64,000 bases of DNA, from contig WPIO01000224.1 in NCBI GenBank assembly GCA_009760855.2, positions 124,001 to 188,000 on the forward strand, given 5' to 3'. Shown here piece after piece: positions 46,281 through 58,256 of this stretch. The notes beneath the pieces were generated by a model that did not search any database, was not told the DNA's origin, and saw only the letters and a program-made list of their open reading frames with translations. The first letter of the stretch is position 1. Every line of letters begins with the position of its first letter. Position numbers and translations under genes: made by a program. The DNA comes from Cristatella mucedo (lineage: Eukaryota; Bryozoa; Phylactolaemata; Cristatellidae).

Positions 46281-47249
46281 CTGCTCAAAAAGCAACATTA
46301 TTATTGTTCAACTAGATCAAAAAATGTATGAATACATTAATCCTTTGCTTATCGTAATAAATCAATTTTAGACTCTACCACAATAAGAGATGTTCCGCGA
46401 AGTAGGATTCTTTATGTATAAATCAAATATTCTCACACTGATAGCGTATAAAACTTTTTCATAACCTTCTAATTACGTTTTTTAACATTATTAGAGCCCT
46501 CTTTACATGAAATAGCACCCCTATAGTCTCCATTACAATCGTATTACCCAGTGAATTAGACAAATAAGAGAAAATATTACTTACTAGACGCTCCAACTAT
46601 CATACTATTATTACTGTGGTTGCACCTGGCGTGGAAGGATTCGTGGATGCGCTCGAATACATCAGCCAGCATTCCATACATACAGTAATATTAATTTTAA
46701 TGGAAAGACAGTGGTACATAATTGGCAGCCAAACACGTGCTGTATCATTTTCACCATCTCGATCAACTTTTTAATAAATGTATTTGAAAAACCATGGTAG
46801 AGCCAAGCCATCAAAGTCGAAGCTCAAAGCGGCTAGAGACAATTGTATTGTGAAGTCCCGTCGTCTAGATATAGGTCCGGAAGGACCAAGCTGCCACTTG
46901 CCTCAGCACAACAGTCAATGATCACTGGCTGTCACACATGATACAGCAAAGCTTCTACCACATTTTTTCATGACAATGTCACACCTGCCTATCCATCAGC
47001 ATCACGGAACGGCAGTGGCAGAGCTGGTGAGGTAGAGACTGTTACATCTCTAGAAGCCGGTGGCTAGTCTTGATCAATTTGATGTGACTTTACGGAGAAT
47101 CAGGAGGATGCATCGTCACAATGACGATCCGAGTACATTGTGCTATGGGTAGCAGTCGGTCTTGAATGTACCACGGCACCTTCCTTGATCATTATGAGAA
47201 GCTACCCTGCTGTTGATCTTAAAGCGGCAGGCCCCTACCAGCAAACGTA
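46281..47249. other. Spacer, nothing recognised
   Basis: AT-rich then mixed sequence; no element motifs before the tail at 47250. Confidence 0.4.
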
Positions 47250-47320
47250 AAGTGCCTAAAAAGAGATTTAGTTCGCTTAGGGCGCTATATCAAATGTATT
47301 ACCATTATTATTATTATTAC
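47250..47320 (+). repeat. LINE A/SINE1 tail fragment
   Basis: AAAGTGCCTAAAAAGAG, TTTAGTTCGCTTAGGG, CGCTATATCAAATG, then (ATT)n. The TTCGCTTAGGG form matches the SINE1 copy at 13707, while the ATT tail is LINE A-like. No head or UTR precedes it. Confidence 0.65.
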
Positions 47321-47649
47321 AGCGTGCAACAATATGTGCGGAGAAGGTCCAGTTAAGTTAATCTTGGCAAACTATGAGACACCTGCATGGCACATTACAT
47401 GTTATATACATGGCTGCAAAGTTTTAGAATGAATATAAACTCCAGAATGCACTGGCTGGTAGATCTGCAAGCAGTCTTACAAGAATTCTTGCCGGAATAC
47501 CACTGATGGTAGGTCAAACTTTAACGACGAATCCCAGCATATTCAGGCCGAAGTATTTGGAATTTTACCTGCCTGAAATTACATTGTGCTCTGTAGAAGT
47601 CGTTAGGATCATTGCATTCATTACAGGAAGCCGCATATGTAATATAATT
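47321..47649. other. Spacer
   Basis: Nothing recognised. Confidence 0.35.
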
Positions 47650-49200
47650 TAATGCATCTCCGTCTGTCACTCTAGAAAAGCCATTAAGACTATAGGGGTG
47701 TTTCGCAGGAGAGTTTTGCATAGACCACTCACAGCTTAAGCGGCTTTCGGTAGGCATTCGGTACCCCACAGACTTCGTCTCGCGCTACAAAAGGAAAGTG
47801 GGAAGAATAGTAGAGTCAGGAGAGGAGTTGAGGTAGTAAGTAGCATGGAAGTAGCAGCTCAGGACCGCTGAAAAATATGAGCCATAGTCGGCAGCAGGAG
47901 AGTACTTGTCGTTAGGTACGAACTGGGGAAGCAAATTCCACAGTCTAGGACCTACAGAGCTAAAGCTTCTGTCGCCAACGGTCTTCAAGCTGAGGAATGG
48001 AACAGCTAACTTTTTGTCCACACAGGACTTGAGGGCGTGAAGAGGCTGAAACTGGTTCAGCAGTTCAGCTAGGTATAGAGTAGCCAAGCTGTGGCAGATC
48101 TTGAGGGTCAGCATAAGAACTTTGCTCTGTATCCGTTGATCAACCAACAGCCATCCTAGCTCTTTTAGCAAAGGAGATGCGTGTTCAAACCTCAGGGACT
48201 TGAAAACTATCCTTGCAGCCATATTAATTTCCATTTTCAGTGGCCTAGTTGCTTTGTTAGGTATCTCAGCCAATGGGGAATTATAATAATCAAGCTAAGA
48301 CAGAACTAATGAGCTGGTTAAATTGTTTGCAAGCCACCGTGGAAGACAACTCCTAATCTTAGATAGGGATCGGATGTGATGGCTAACTGTAGAAGCAGTC
48401 TTCTGAATGAAACTTTTACAATTTAGGCAGCTTTCAAAAACGACACCTAAATTTTGATCACGTGGTGATGATTGAACTACAGCATCACCTATTAGAAGAG
48501 CAAAGCCTTGTCATCCACCCACACGCTTAGGGTTTCCTATGAGCAGCAGTTCGGTTGTATCGTCATTTTATTTCAAGAGGTTTTCCATCATCCAGGATTG
48601 ACTGTCAGTAAGGCAAACATTCAGCTTATCAGCTGCTGCAGCTGATTCCAACTGTTTGAATTTACGTGATATCCCATTCCAAGATCTTTTTCCCAGGGGT
48701 TAAGTTTTAATGGAGATTAGCAAGGAACCGAGGACAGACCCTCGAGTTATTCCACGGGTGACCCGTCTCGTGTGTGAGACCTTACCCCTACACGACACGG
48801 ATTGAACACGATCAGACAAGTACCGTTTAAATCACGTCAATGTTTCGTCTGCCAGACCGATCGTTGTTCTCGTTATATTAGAACATCATGATCAACACGA
48901 TGTCAAAGGTAGCTGATAGATCTATAAGAGATACAGCGGTGACATTCCCGTCATTGCTGCCATATAGAATGTCATTATTAACGCGGAGGAGAGCAGTTTC
49001 TATGACGTGCTGCCTCTTGAATCCCGATTGAAATGTTTCTGACATTACGTGCAACCAGCTGCTTAGCGACAATTTTCAAGAATCTTGGACAATAAGAAAA
49101 GAAGGTAAACCAATCGATAGTTTTCAAGGACCTCTGAATCTAATCCAGGCTTCTTAAATATCTGAATGTGCGCTCTCGCTGTGCGGGTCTGGGTCCATCT
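47650..49200 (-). mobile_element. LINE B copy, 5'-truncated
   Basis: Minus strand, from about 49200 (RT start) to the 3' UTR at 47650. Legible are SLIDLSATFDIV (48890-48925), the C-terminal block KSLRFEHASPLLKELGWLLV then QRIQSKVLMLTLKICHSL at 48060-48230, LKTVGDRSFSSVGPRLWN at 47935-48000, and the UTR. The C-terminal frame is open for 162 codons. Confidence 0.9.
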
Positions 49201-49695
49201 GAACTTTGCTATCAGTAATTCTTGTCAGATAATTATGATGTCGGAGTCTTGTTGTCTTTTTATGCTGCTGCTACTGTCTGTCATAGGAAGCTGCTTCCTG
49301 GCTCACGGGGAATCAAGGGCCCGTAGATGGCTTAAATATTTATAGATATAAATGTCTATGGAAACTATCCCATACAAAGGATGATAAACTTCAGGTGTAC
49401 TCAAAGGTTTGTGAAACTGTTTCAACTCTGTGATAAAGCTGCGTTACAGTCTGTTATAAGTAGACACACTTAACAAGTAGATTTTGAAATGAAGGGCCTC
49501 TTTAAAACATTCAGAATTCACAGAACACTTGGATTACGTAGCAAGGTGTCCAGGTTTTAAATCACATGATTTCAGCCAATAAATATTATTTCAGCTTTAT
49601 ATTCGTTCTATTTGAAAATAAATTGCAACTGTTCAAACACGAAGAAAATAGATAAATTAAGCAAGGTTATAAAGTGAATTTACCTTAATTAATTT
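49201..49695. other. Spacer
   Basis: No recognised feature; partly LINE B-like at its left edge. Confidence 0.35.
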
Positions 49696-49993
49696 TGCAT
49701 GTAAAAAGAAACTAAACACGCACTTAATTATCACAATATTTAGTGAGTCACTCTAATTCGACCTTTATGTTCTTATGCGTGTCGACACTGTATATGCTGC
49801 CACTAACCATACTTGCATGCTGACCCTAGGATGTCACCCCTAACCATGTTATTCTTATTGTTTATTGAGCATGCTACCACTAACCACTCGATTCTGCTTC
49901 CTTTGCATCTAATGGAAAGTGCAAAAAATTATATTAATTTCCTTAAGGGTGCATTATCAAATGCATTGCTATTATTATTATTATTATTATTAT
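49696..49993 (+). mobile_element. LINE A 3' end, second UTR type
   Basis: Plus strand: end of ORF2 (AAACTAAACACGCACTTAAT), UTR repeats (ACACTGTATATGCTGCCAC, GCATGCTGACCCTAGG), GTTTATTGAGCATGCTACC, a worn hairpin and (ATT)n. Confidence 0.88.
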
Positions 49994-50914
49994 GAAGGCT
50001 GGGAGAGATCAGAGCATAGCCACAGCTGTGTTGCCCAAGTTGCCCCTAATTTGTTAATTAAGCTATTGCACCGTGGTTCCAGTCAGGTGAGGGTAGAGAT
50101 GGTCGATAACGACTTTATGAGTAGAATTATCAAAGACTGTAAAAAATAAAGCTAAACAAGCGGAGAGATTTTTAAAAAGGTTTTCATTTATGTGAAGGTC
50201 GCAATCTACCCTAAGCAATACTGACTCTGTCCAGAATTTAAGCCTACAGCCAGACGAACGCCCTTTCTAGCCTTTCCGGAGAAAGAGTTTAGCTAGCCTG
50301 CCGCCTTTTGTTATGGTAAATTTATTATAAACGGCAGTGCACAGACTGGGCAGAAGTTTCTAAAGTTTTCAGGACTAGTGTTACCTTTTAGTTTTGAAGT
50401 GTTCAGGAAGAAAAGCAGATGCTGAGGATGGCATGCTGGTCAGTTGCATTTTATTGCATTGCAGACGGTCTGCAGGTATTTCTTCTAGTACGCTTGCAGT
50501 CTTCTTTCACTGAGAAATGAACTTTAAAATGTACGAGGCTAATAAATTACCTTACCCTGACCTAAATGCAGTAGCTTTCTGATAATCGAAGCTATTTGGA
50601 TTTGAGGCTCCTAGATAAAACGTCTGCAAATATGGGCACAGCTGATTTAACCAAGATTAGGCCACCTTCGTGCTGACGCCCAGCCCAAGTAACAAACCAA
50701 AAAGATTCCAAAAATCAAAAATTTTTATTCTGGTCTCTTGTTGTCCTGCTTCTAGCAAGTACTAAAATCCTTAAGTTTTGTTACAGATGTTAGCTATTAG
50801 ACTCGGGTATCGGATCAAGTCGTCGGTGTTGGATTGAGGACATTTATAATAGATTCTCAGCTGCCTGTATTTTTATCTGCTATATCCTCTTTGGTGTCTT
50901 GCTCGTTAATTATA
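49994..50914. other. Spacer, nothing recognised
   Basis: Short frames only. The first bases, GAAGGCTGGGAGAGATCA, resemble a scrap of minus-strand LINE A ORF2, too short to call. Confidence 0.35.
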
Positions 50915-52020
50915 ATTATAATAACATACATACACTTGCTAAGGCACCCTCGGAGAACTCAATCTCTTTCTAGGCGCTTTAAATTTGCTGCAAAAGAAAC
51001 ACGATCGAGTGGTGAGTGGCATCATGCATCAGGCATCATGATAAGCATGATAAACTTGGGCATCATGATAAACAACATTAATAACATGGTTATGGGTGAC
51101 ATGCACAGAGTCAGCATGCAGTGTGGTTAGTGGCAGCATGCACATTGTCAAAAGACATAAGCACGTAAAGGACGAATCACAGGGACCCACTAAATGCTGT
51201 CCTAAATAGGTGTGTTTTAAAGTTCTTTTTAAATGTGGTCAGGTCAAGGGATGTTCTGACCCAGGTCGGGAGGAAGTTCCATGCTTTGGGAGCATACGAA
51301 CTAAATGCACGGTCTCCAAAGGATTTGAGATTTGAACAAGGTATGGGTAAACAGTTAGATTCCGAAAAGCGGGTGTTACGATGCTTAGCCTGGTGGGGGA
51401 GGAGATCTGATGGGTAGGCCGGAGCCAAAGACTGAAGGAACCCAAAAGTAAGCGACAAAACCTTGAAACCTGTTCGTCGCTTCTTGACTGATAACAAGTG
51501 CAGGTCAGCGAGAATCGTTGTGATATGGCAACTGCAACGCTCGCGACAGACAAGCCTAGCTGCAGAGCTTTTACAAGCTGTAAGCGCCTGATTGCACACG
51601 CCGGTAAGCCAGCAAGCAGTGAGTTACAGAAGTCGAGACGGGATGTCACAAATGCATGGACCAACTGCGATGTGGTATACCTATCTAAACAATACCAAAT
51701 TTAAGCAATTTTATGCAGCTGAAAGTAGGCAGACTTGATTGTGGAGTTGATATGGTCGTCTAACGAAAGGTCACTTTGGAACATCACACCTAGATTTCGT
51801 GCAGATTCAAAAGATGATTTGCTGGTAGAGCCACTTTTGAGCGTCAGCGTTTCCAATGTTTCCAATTTCTGAATCACGTTGTTTTGCCCATAACTAGTAA
51901 GCTAGTTTTATCACGATTCAACTTTAAAAAATGTGCTGCCATTTATGTGCGGATGTCATCAATACGTACAGCAAGGGAGTTGAGAGAATTCGACGTGCTT
52001 GTGGGCTGGGAGGGATACAA
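50915..52020 (-). mobile_element. LINE A copy, 5'-truncated
   Basis: Minus strand. Tail near 50920, hairpin about 50940-50980, UTR of mixed type with small duplications (GGCATCATGATAAGCATGA), then the ORF2 C-terminus (CRERCSCHITTILADLHLL, NCLPIPCSNLKSFGDRAFSS, APKAWNFLPTWVRTS) up to the KLVLSR region near 51900. It stops at about 52020. Confidence 0.9.
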
Positions 52021-52799
52021 AGTTAAGGTCGGCTAATGCGGGCAGTTACCCCGCCTAGTGGTTGCCGGTTAAGACCTCAGGCTTGTGTGATACTTGAGCA
52101 ATGGATAAAGATTTGAGTTAGTAAATAAGGCAAGTCACTACCTTGCAAATTCAATATACAAAAGCAGTAGTTCCCTTAGTATTCAGTTGATTTTCATCAA
52201 ACCTTAAGATTTCAGCCTTTTGGTCCTTTTTTCATTTACCGGCTTTTAAACTACCATTATTACTTAATCCATATTTCTTTATTACCTAAGAATGTGCAAA
52301 AGTGGCATCTAGCGAGTATTATCTGCTCCCCTAGCAGACAATACCTGTATTTCTGCGTCCCCCAACTAAAGTGAGATGATATCAGATATTCTTGAGCCTT
52401 ACAGGTATTTGCAATGCACCCTTTGAAATTTCTAACAGATGCTATAATTGAGTTCCTAATTGCTCTAATCTTGATAACTTGTTATCACAAATTAAAAAAA
52501 CGTAACTGCTAGGTGCAATATACCTACTATTTGATTACTTGAAAATTCCTAATCAATTTCTTCTTTTTTGGCAATGCATAATAAAGGGAAATTTCCATTT
52601 AAGGCATCCATTTGCTTACTGTTGATTGAATACCACTGTATATGTATTTTCCAACCTAATCCTCGTCATTTTGGGTTGACACAAAGTGTGTGGTATATAG
52701 GGGAATCCAACGTTCACATAATTTCATAACATTACATTACAAGCTCTTTAAACATAATATAAACGGCCCTAAGCTGTAAAAAACTTTACATTCCCTGAA
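52021..52799. other. Spacer
   Basis: A GCCTAGTGGTTGCCGGTTAAG string near 52057 hints at a tRNA-like head but has no B box. Otherwise AT-rich and unassigned. Confidence 0.35.
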
Positions 52800-53580
52800 A
52801 GCCTCATCTTAACTTCAGTAACTCTCTACTTGATGGTCTACTTGTAGATGCTATCAGGCACTTACAGTTTGCGCAAACTTCTGACACTAATTTCACCTGC
52901 CTTAAGTGTCCCCGTTGCCTCATTCCACCACCTATTATAGACCAGCAATGGTCATCAATCAAGCAGCTTTTCTAACCACGGGCTCTACCACACACGTTCG
53001 GGTACCGTCCTTCTCTGGCTCGCCAGCCAAGCTACTCTCCCAACCTACTCTCTACAACCTACCACCTACTCTCCAAACAGGCTACTACCTACAACCCCTA
53101 CAACCATTACAGGCCTAATACCTTCAACCTACTCTCCCAACAGGCTAGGCATCCGGCTTTTCCTGATCAAATCTCTTAGCTGCACCTAAACCAGACTCAA
53201 ACTCTTTCTTAAACCATGCCATCATTATAAACTCCTAAAGATATACATGGAACTGACCCCGATGCCAGTCACAACCTGTCCAGAGTTAAGATCGTTTGAA
53301 AAAACCTATACTCGCACCTTTTTCTTACAGAATTTTGTGGGTTCTTATGTTTCGTCCTTTGTATGTTTATACATCCTGAAAATGTGCATGCAACCCTTAA
53401 CCATATTTAGATGTTTTCAATGTGCTTTCTACCTCCACAAATTGCTTACCAGTCGAAATTGTGCATGTTACCACTAAATGTTCAATTATGCTTCCCTTAA
53501 GGCACATGTAAAGTGCCAAGAAATATATTCATGCCCATGATGCTATAAAATTACATCAAATTAATTAGTATAATTCTTAT
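52800..53580 (+). mobile_element. LINE A copy, old and diverged
   Basis: Plus strand: a decayed NSLLDGL...AIRHLQFAQTS block near 52820-52880, loss of frame, a short CT-rich stretch of repeated CTACC...CAACC (53030-53150), then UTR-like GCATGCAACCCTTAACCATA and a worn hairpin near 53515. Confidence 0.65.
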
Positions 53581-54054
53581 TCTAAAATATCCTAGTGCAA
53601 TCGCTTTAGATGCTACAGCTGAAACTGCTAAGGTAGGGCTTAGATGGTACCAATAATCCCCAGACGTAGCTGCTTGCCTTTACCAATATTTGTGCTAGAA
53701 GTGGCTTCTTCTATATGGATATAAAAAGTACTGTTGCTTCCCACGTGAAAGTAATGTGGTATTTTGTTCTAAAACCAACTTTCACTCAATCGATTCACCT
53801 CATCAGTATTACATTCAAGTCAGCCTCATATAGTTACAAAGTGCTGCACAAAATTCAGGGCTGTATAGACTGGTATAACTCATCCAAGTTAACTTCTTTG
53901 GTTGTGACAGTTTCTCCTAACTTCTATTACTCATTAGTCAAAGACTGCTGGCATACGAAGTAATTCACTTGAATGTATAGCAAAACTCAGAAGAAAATTC
54001 TGTTGTTTCGTGAGCACTGAAAATTAAACCCATAATTTCACAGACCTGGACAAC
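53581..54054. other. Spacer with one short frame
   Basis: A frame at 53715-53963 (+), 82 codons, with no recognised domain and no convincing splice borders. Confidence 0.35.
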
Positions 54055-54290
54055 ATTTTTATCAAGCAGCGAATAGACTTCAAGGTTTCGTCAGTTGATT
54101 TTTGGTTCCTCCATGCTTTACCTCCAGCCTTTCTATATAAACTACTATCTAAACAGGCTAAGTACCACGTGAAGAACTTTTTCAGTTAAGTACATTTAGA
54201 TGTGTTCAAATAACTAGGATACCGTGACTTTATACCTCATTCTCCCAAAGACTGAAACTCACTTCTGACTGACGTGATGGTATGCCACGG
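54055..54290 (+). mobile_element. LINE A ORF2 scrap
   Basis: CAAGCAGCGAATAGACTTCA then AGGTTTCGTC matches the KQRIDFKVLS segment, and the downstream TCTCCCAAAGACTGAAACTC matches APKAWNS. Very old. Confidence 0.6.
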
Positions 54291-56279
54291 ATCGACTATT
54301 TTAAAAAGATACAAAACACTCCAGCTTTATTTTTTTTAATTTACGAGATTAATTCACATTTTGCTTGTTTAGCTAGTCTTGCTGACTCTGTTTATCCTAG
54401 TGCTAACTATTTTGACGTGCGTGCTATAATGTATGACGTAAGCAAGTTATTATCTTCAGGCCTCTATGCAAGTGTTATTCCGTGTGCTAACCGCACTAGA
54501 TTGGTTAGTGGCGAAATGCATGCAACGGGAATGAACATGAAGCTAGCACTGTGACGACAAGAAATAAAAAGCTCTCGATATTTTGCACATAGTGCTCACA
54601 CCTTTTTTAAAGCATAACCAATAGCGAAGATTGTATGGCTGTCACAGCAGGCGATTTCCAAAATGGATATATATCAGCGGAAGCTCAGCTCTAGGATTAA
54701 CTTTCCAGCTGACCTATCTCAAAGATGGGAGCTTTGGTCAGGCTCACGCCTTATTTGAAGAATCAGATTAATTCCAACAATAATATTATTCATACATAAC
54801 CGTTATTCGTGCTGCTCTTAAGCCTCGGCCTATCATTGTTATGTCGTAAGCGGCTCCAATGGGTGATTCAGTGGGTAAGCTCATAGTTCCAATAGAGATG
54901 CAGATCAAGCTCGTGGTTCTTACTCACTGGTCATTGCACTATCCTGTCCTATAAAATAAATTTAGTTGTCCAACAGTTAATATCTCAGAGACTCCTGGTA
55001 TCTGTCACAGATTCAGTTAAGCTGTCAGCCTTCAGTTGTGGGTTACTGGTACAAGCTGGGAGCCGGCGCCATGCTGGCATGGAGCCACTGTCACGACACT
55101 AGCTATACCTCTTACCGCCTTCGTTAACAGAGAACAGAATCGCGGAAGCTTCTAAGCCATTCATCTGCATCTTTTTATCAGATCAAAGTAGCAGCAGTTA
55201 AACATTTCTGTCAATATTGTCTGTACCACAAGGTACCATTTCTCATGCCACATGCCGGGTTTACTTAAGTCAACGTATTGCAACCACACTCATTGAAGAA
55301 AATCTGAGAACAGTGAGACATACTGAGACATTTTGATGAAAAAAAGGAATCAAGAAATGAGCATTATTGACCTGTGGTACAATTCATCGCAGTATCAAAA
55401 CTTGTCAAAACACAAAAGACGAATGCCCTATCTATCGTTTTGATCAATAGACGTAAGAAGACATATAAAAGGCCAACAAACTAACTAATATCACATCAGA
55501 AGAGCCCGGGTAACATCAACTATTTTCATTTTAAAGTTGAGCTGAGCTATGAGCATGCACTTACAAAGAAAGCTAGTAAAAAATGCGTCTCTGGAATAAC
55601 ATTGCCTCTCAGTAATAAGAAAGAAATGACTATTTGGCGCTGTCATCGAGCTGACCATGGAGGATATGAGCCATCATCCTTTCTCTGCTAAGAAAAGGTA
55701 AACATTAAATGACCTAACAACTTCTTTAATCTCAACCACGACTGTGGATTCGATGGTTATTTGCACCAACAATAATCATGTTAAGAAGCGTCACTTGCTG
55801 TTAGCCTGTAGTGCGACTTCAAACTCTAGCGAACTGCAAACATCCCTTAATTTCCATGCCCAAAGCGAACAGAGTTGCGTGCTAGTTTTGTTAGTTATTG
55901 AATAAAGATAATGCAAGTTTCGACTGAAACGGGATGGCCCAAAAGCGAATCAAATAGTTTTTTGCCATATGAGTAAAATCTAATAATACTGCTCTCTGAG
56001 GCAAAGTTCAATACCTAAGCCTGCGCGAATAAGGAGAAACCCTGTGATCATTATTTTAATCATTACATAAGAGCCAGTAAAAACCCGGCTTCGATCACAA
56101 CGCAATCATTATTATTTGGCAACAGCAAAGGTTCGATAACCCTTATAAAGAAAACTATAAGAAAGCCGAAGAATCAGAGTTGAATCAGAACCCCTATAGG
56201 ACGAAGAACGTAAGAAACCAACTTGTAGCACTCAATCTGGCTCTGAAAGAGTAAACGGAACTTACAAAAGGATTAGAAA
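54291..56279. other. Intergenic, nothing recognised
   Basis: The frame at 54282-54554 (+), 90 codons, overlaps the left edge and has no known domain. The rest holds short frames only, no arrays, no transposon motif. Confidence 0.4.
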
Positions 56280-56402
56280 CCTATCTCTATTTAGGCGCTT
56301 TATATATGCCATCGTGCTCTATCCCACTATCTTGGTCAACAAATTCATTAACCTTGACCTCAGTCGTTAAAGGTACGAAGCTTAACCACTGGAGATGAAC
56401 TA
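56280..56402 (-). mobile_element. SINE1 copy, diverged
   Basis: Minus strand: CAGTGGTTAAGCTTCGTACC (A box region), GATAGTGGGATAGAGC (decayed B box), GCATATATAAAGCGCC and the first arm of the hairpin, where it stops at 56280. Confidence 0.6.
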
Positions 56403-57066
56403 TTGCAAAACTCCGTAGCCCATCTGTTAGTTGTCATTCACATCAAACTAATTCAATGGCGACTCCGGGTCTCCATATTTAGCATCAAATAAGTCTGAAA
56501 AATCATCACTTTTGGGTCTGTTTAAACATCCAGTTACTTTCACAAGCCTCGAAATCTGACTTCCTTGTTCTTCTCCTGCACTTCTTTGCCACCAGTTCCT
56601 TGGCTGTCTTTCAATTCGCTTTTACTCACTATAAATTGACATTGACCCATGACTATGACAAAGTCTTCAATCTATGTGCACACAGAATATGCTAATTGCT
56701 TCACGGTTTTGTCACCAACGGATTGGCCTTGCATCATGTAAGTCACAGCTAAAGACCTGTCAGTTCGAATCAGCTTACCGTGCAACCTGCTAAAACTGCA
56801 TTATTACTGATTTATCTGCTGACGCAATCTACTAACATTTGATCTACTATATGTTACTAACTAGAGGTCCTTAAATCGAAAAATAATATTGTCTGAGAGA
56901 TTTTTTAATTTAAACTAATTAAGATACCTGCTGTTTCATTATGCCTGTCTCTTTATTGAAACTTTTTAAATTATCTTTTTGTTTATGGTTATTTTCAACG
57001 AGCTGTATAGAAACTGAATAAGGATTCGATTCAGTAAAAAACAGTAACTATATTATCATAACACTT
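56403..57066. other. AT-rich spacer
   Basis: No recognised feature; forms the downstream flank of the minus-strand terminal exon that follows. Confidence 0.35.
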
Positions 57067-57072
57067 TTATTT
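57067..57072 (-). promoter_or_regulatory. Polyadenylation signal AATAAA
   Basis: AATAAA on the minus strand (TTTATT on plus), about 65 bases beyond the stop codon of the candidate exon at 57138-57420, a normal distance for a 3' UTR signal. Such hexamers are common by chance in AT-rich DNA. Confidence 0.35.
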
Positions 57073-57137
57073 ATTCGTGGCAAATTGTTAAATATGCAAT
57101 CTTAGCTGTGAAGTGATAACTAAAAGCTTTCAAAAAC

Positions 57138-57420
57138 TTAATGCTTTAAAAATTTCTTAGAAAGTTCGCGATACTCATGCGGGCCACATAATTCAGCTGA
57201 ATCGTGTTGAGGCTGCAATGATAGGTAAGCAACTTTTTTGGTAACGGCTTCCTGCTGATTGAGAAACACCATTTCATTTCCATTTGTTATCTCGGTTGAA
57301 TAATCTCTAATGTCTTCATATAGATGCTGGTTTTCCAGTTGTATTGGAAAATCTCCTTTGGAGAGTTTCTTTTGTTTTCGTGATGGCATCTCGGCAACGG
57401 CTGATTGACGTGGCTTGCTC
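57138..57420 (-). CDS. Candidate terminal exon, cytoplasmic-tail-like
   Basis: Minus strand. The exon follows a strong acceptor (GGATAATTTTTCAG, plus 57421-57434) and is open from its first base to a stop at 57138, giving about 94 residues. With a split first codon, it reads KPRQSAVAEMPSRKQKKLSK and so on. The peptide is wholly hydrophilic, with a basic cluster (RKQKKLSK) and closely spaced tyrosines in LYEDIRDYSTEI, like the cytoplasmic tail of a single-pass membrane protein. No family is recognised. An AATAAA lies about 65 bases after the stop. The acceptor needs a preceding exon ending two bases into a codon; none was identified. It is the best candidate here for a real host gene. Confidence 0.42.
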
Positions 57421-58072
57421 CTGAAAAATTATCCGAATTATACGTAAAAGACAGGACAGTTCAATGTGACGATCTCAGTAGCTATATCTACGTACTCTTC
57501 AACTCAATTATAAATAACCCATCTTTTTAATTATGAAATGGCTCCTTATGATCGGCATGAATTCACCTATAATATATGTAAATATTATTTTTTCACAGAA
57601 TTGTTCTTAAGGCAAACTGAGTTCTGACGAGGCACTTCATCTACGCCGAAAAAGAAGCAAATTAATAACTAGGTGATTATAAGTATCCAAATGCTGAAGG
57701 TTACAGTCCATAAAAGATAACAGTATGTGACTAGAAAGTGATGGAGGTATATCGTGGGTCTTCAGTTAGCTTTAAATGGTACCACTGTGGGCTATCTTTT
57801 GGTACTATTTTGTAGTTCCATGCTGATACACAGAGAAACATAAGGCGTTGTTTTCAGAGCATTCCATGACTATCCTCGAATAATATATTTCAAGATTTGG
57901 GTATTTGGATAAAAGCTCAGAGAATAGTTTGCATATAAGTAAGAGAATGAATCTCAAATGGACTATCAAATCCCTTAAGTGATTGCTTGATAGTCATTTA
58001 ACCGTAAACTAATGCGGAAACTACAAAATTCATGAGAGGCAAACTTAGCTGCATATTTTTTCAAAACTTTAG
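57421..58072. other. Presumed intron or spacer
   Basis: AT-rich, no recognised element. If 57138-57420 is a real exon, this would be the end of its upstream intron. Confidence 0.3.
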
Positions 58073-58256
58073 GCATCCTATTGCAACATCAGGTAGAAAT
58101 TTAAGAACGAATATAAAATACATTAATTCGGGGATGTATTGCAAAAGGCATTTTAATTTGACTGAAGTTACTTTATCTAAGCATGAGGATTTAGTGGAAC
58201 TAATGCACCGTCTAATAAACGGCCATTTCATAGCTGGAAAGGCTAAGCAATGTCAT
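58073..58256 (+). CDS. Candidate exon, unknown protein
   Basis: A 184-bp plus-strand segment between an acceptor-like GCATATTTTTTCAAAACTTTAG and a donor-like CAT|GTAAGT. The frame is open throughout and ends in phase 0. The peptide SGMYCKRHFNLTEV then LSKHEDLVELMHRLINGHFI has a normal amino-acid balance and an amphipathic, helix-like part. Family unknown. It is on the opposite strand to the candidate at 57138-57420, so they could not be the same gene. Confidence 0.28.

Noticed and set aside
52050-52100. tRNA-like head next to LINE A
   Set aside because: Only an A-box-like string; no B box, no tail.
52728-52745. LINE B tail (ACATTACATTAC)
   Set aside because: The preceding sequence does not match the LINE B 3' UTR; probably chance.
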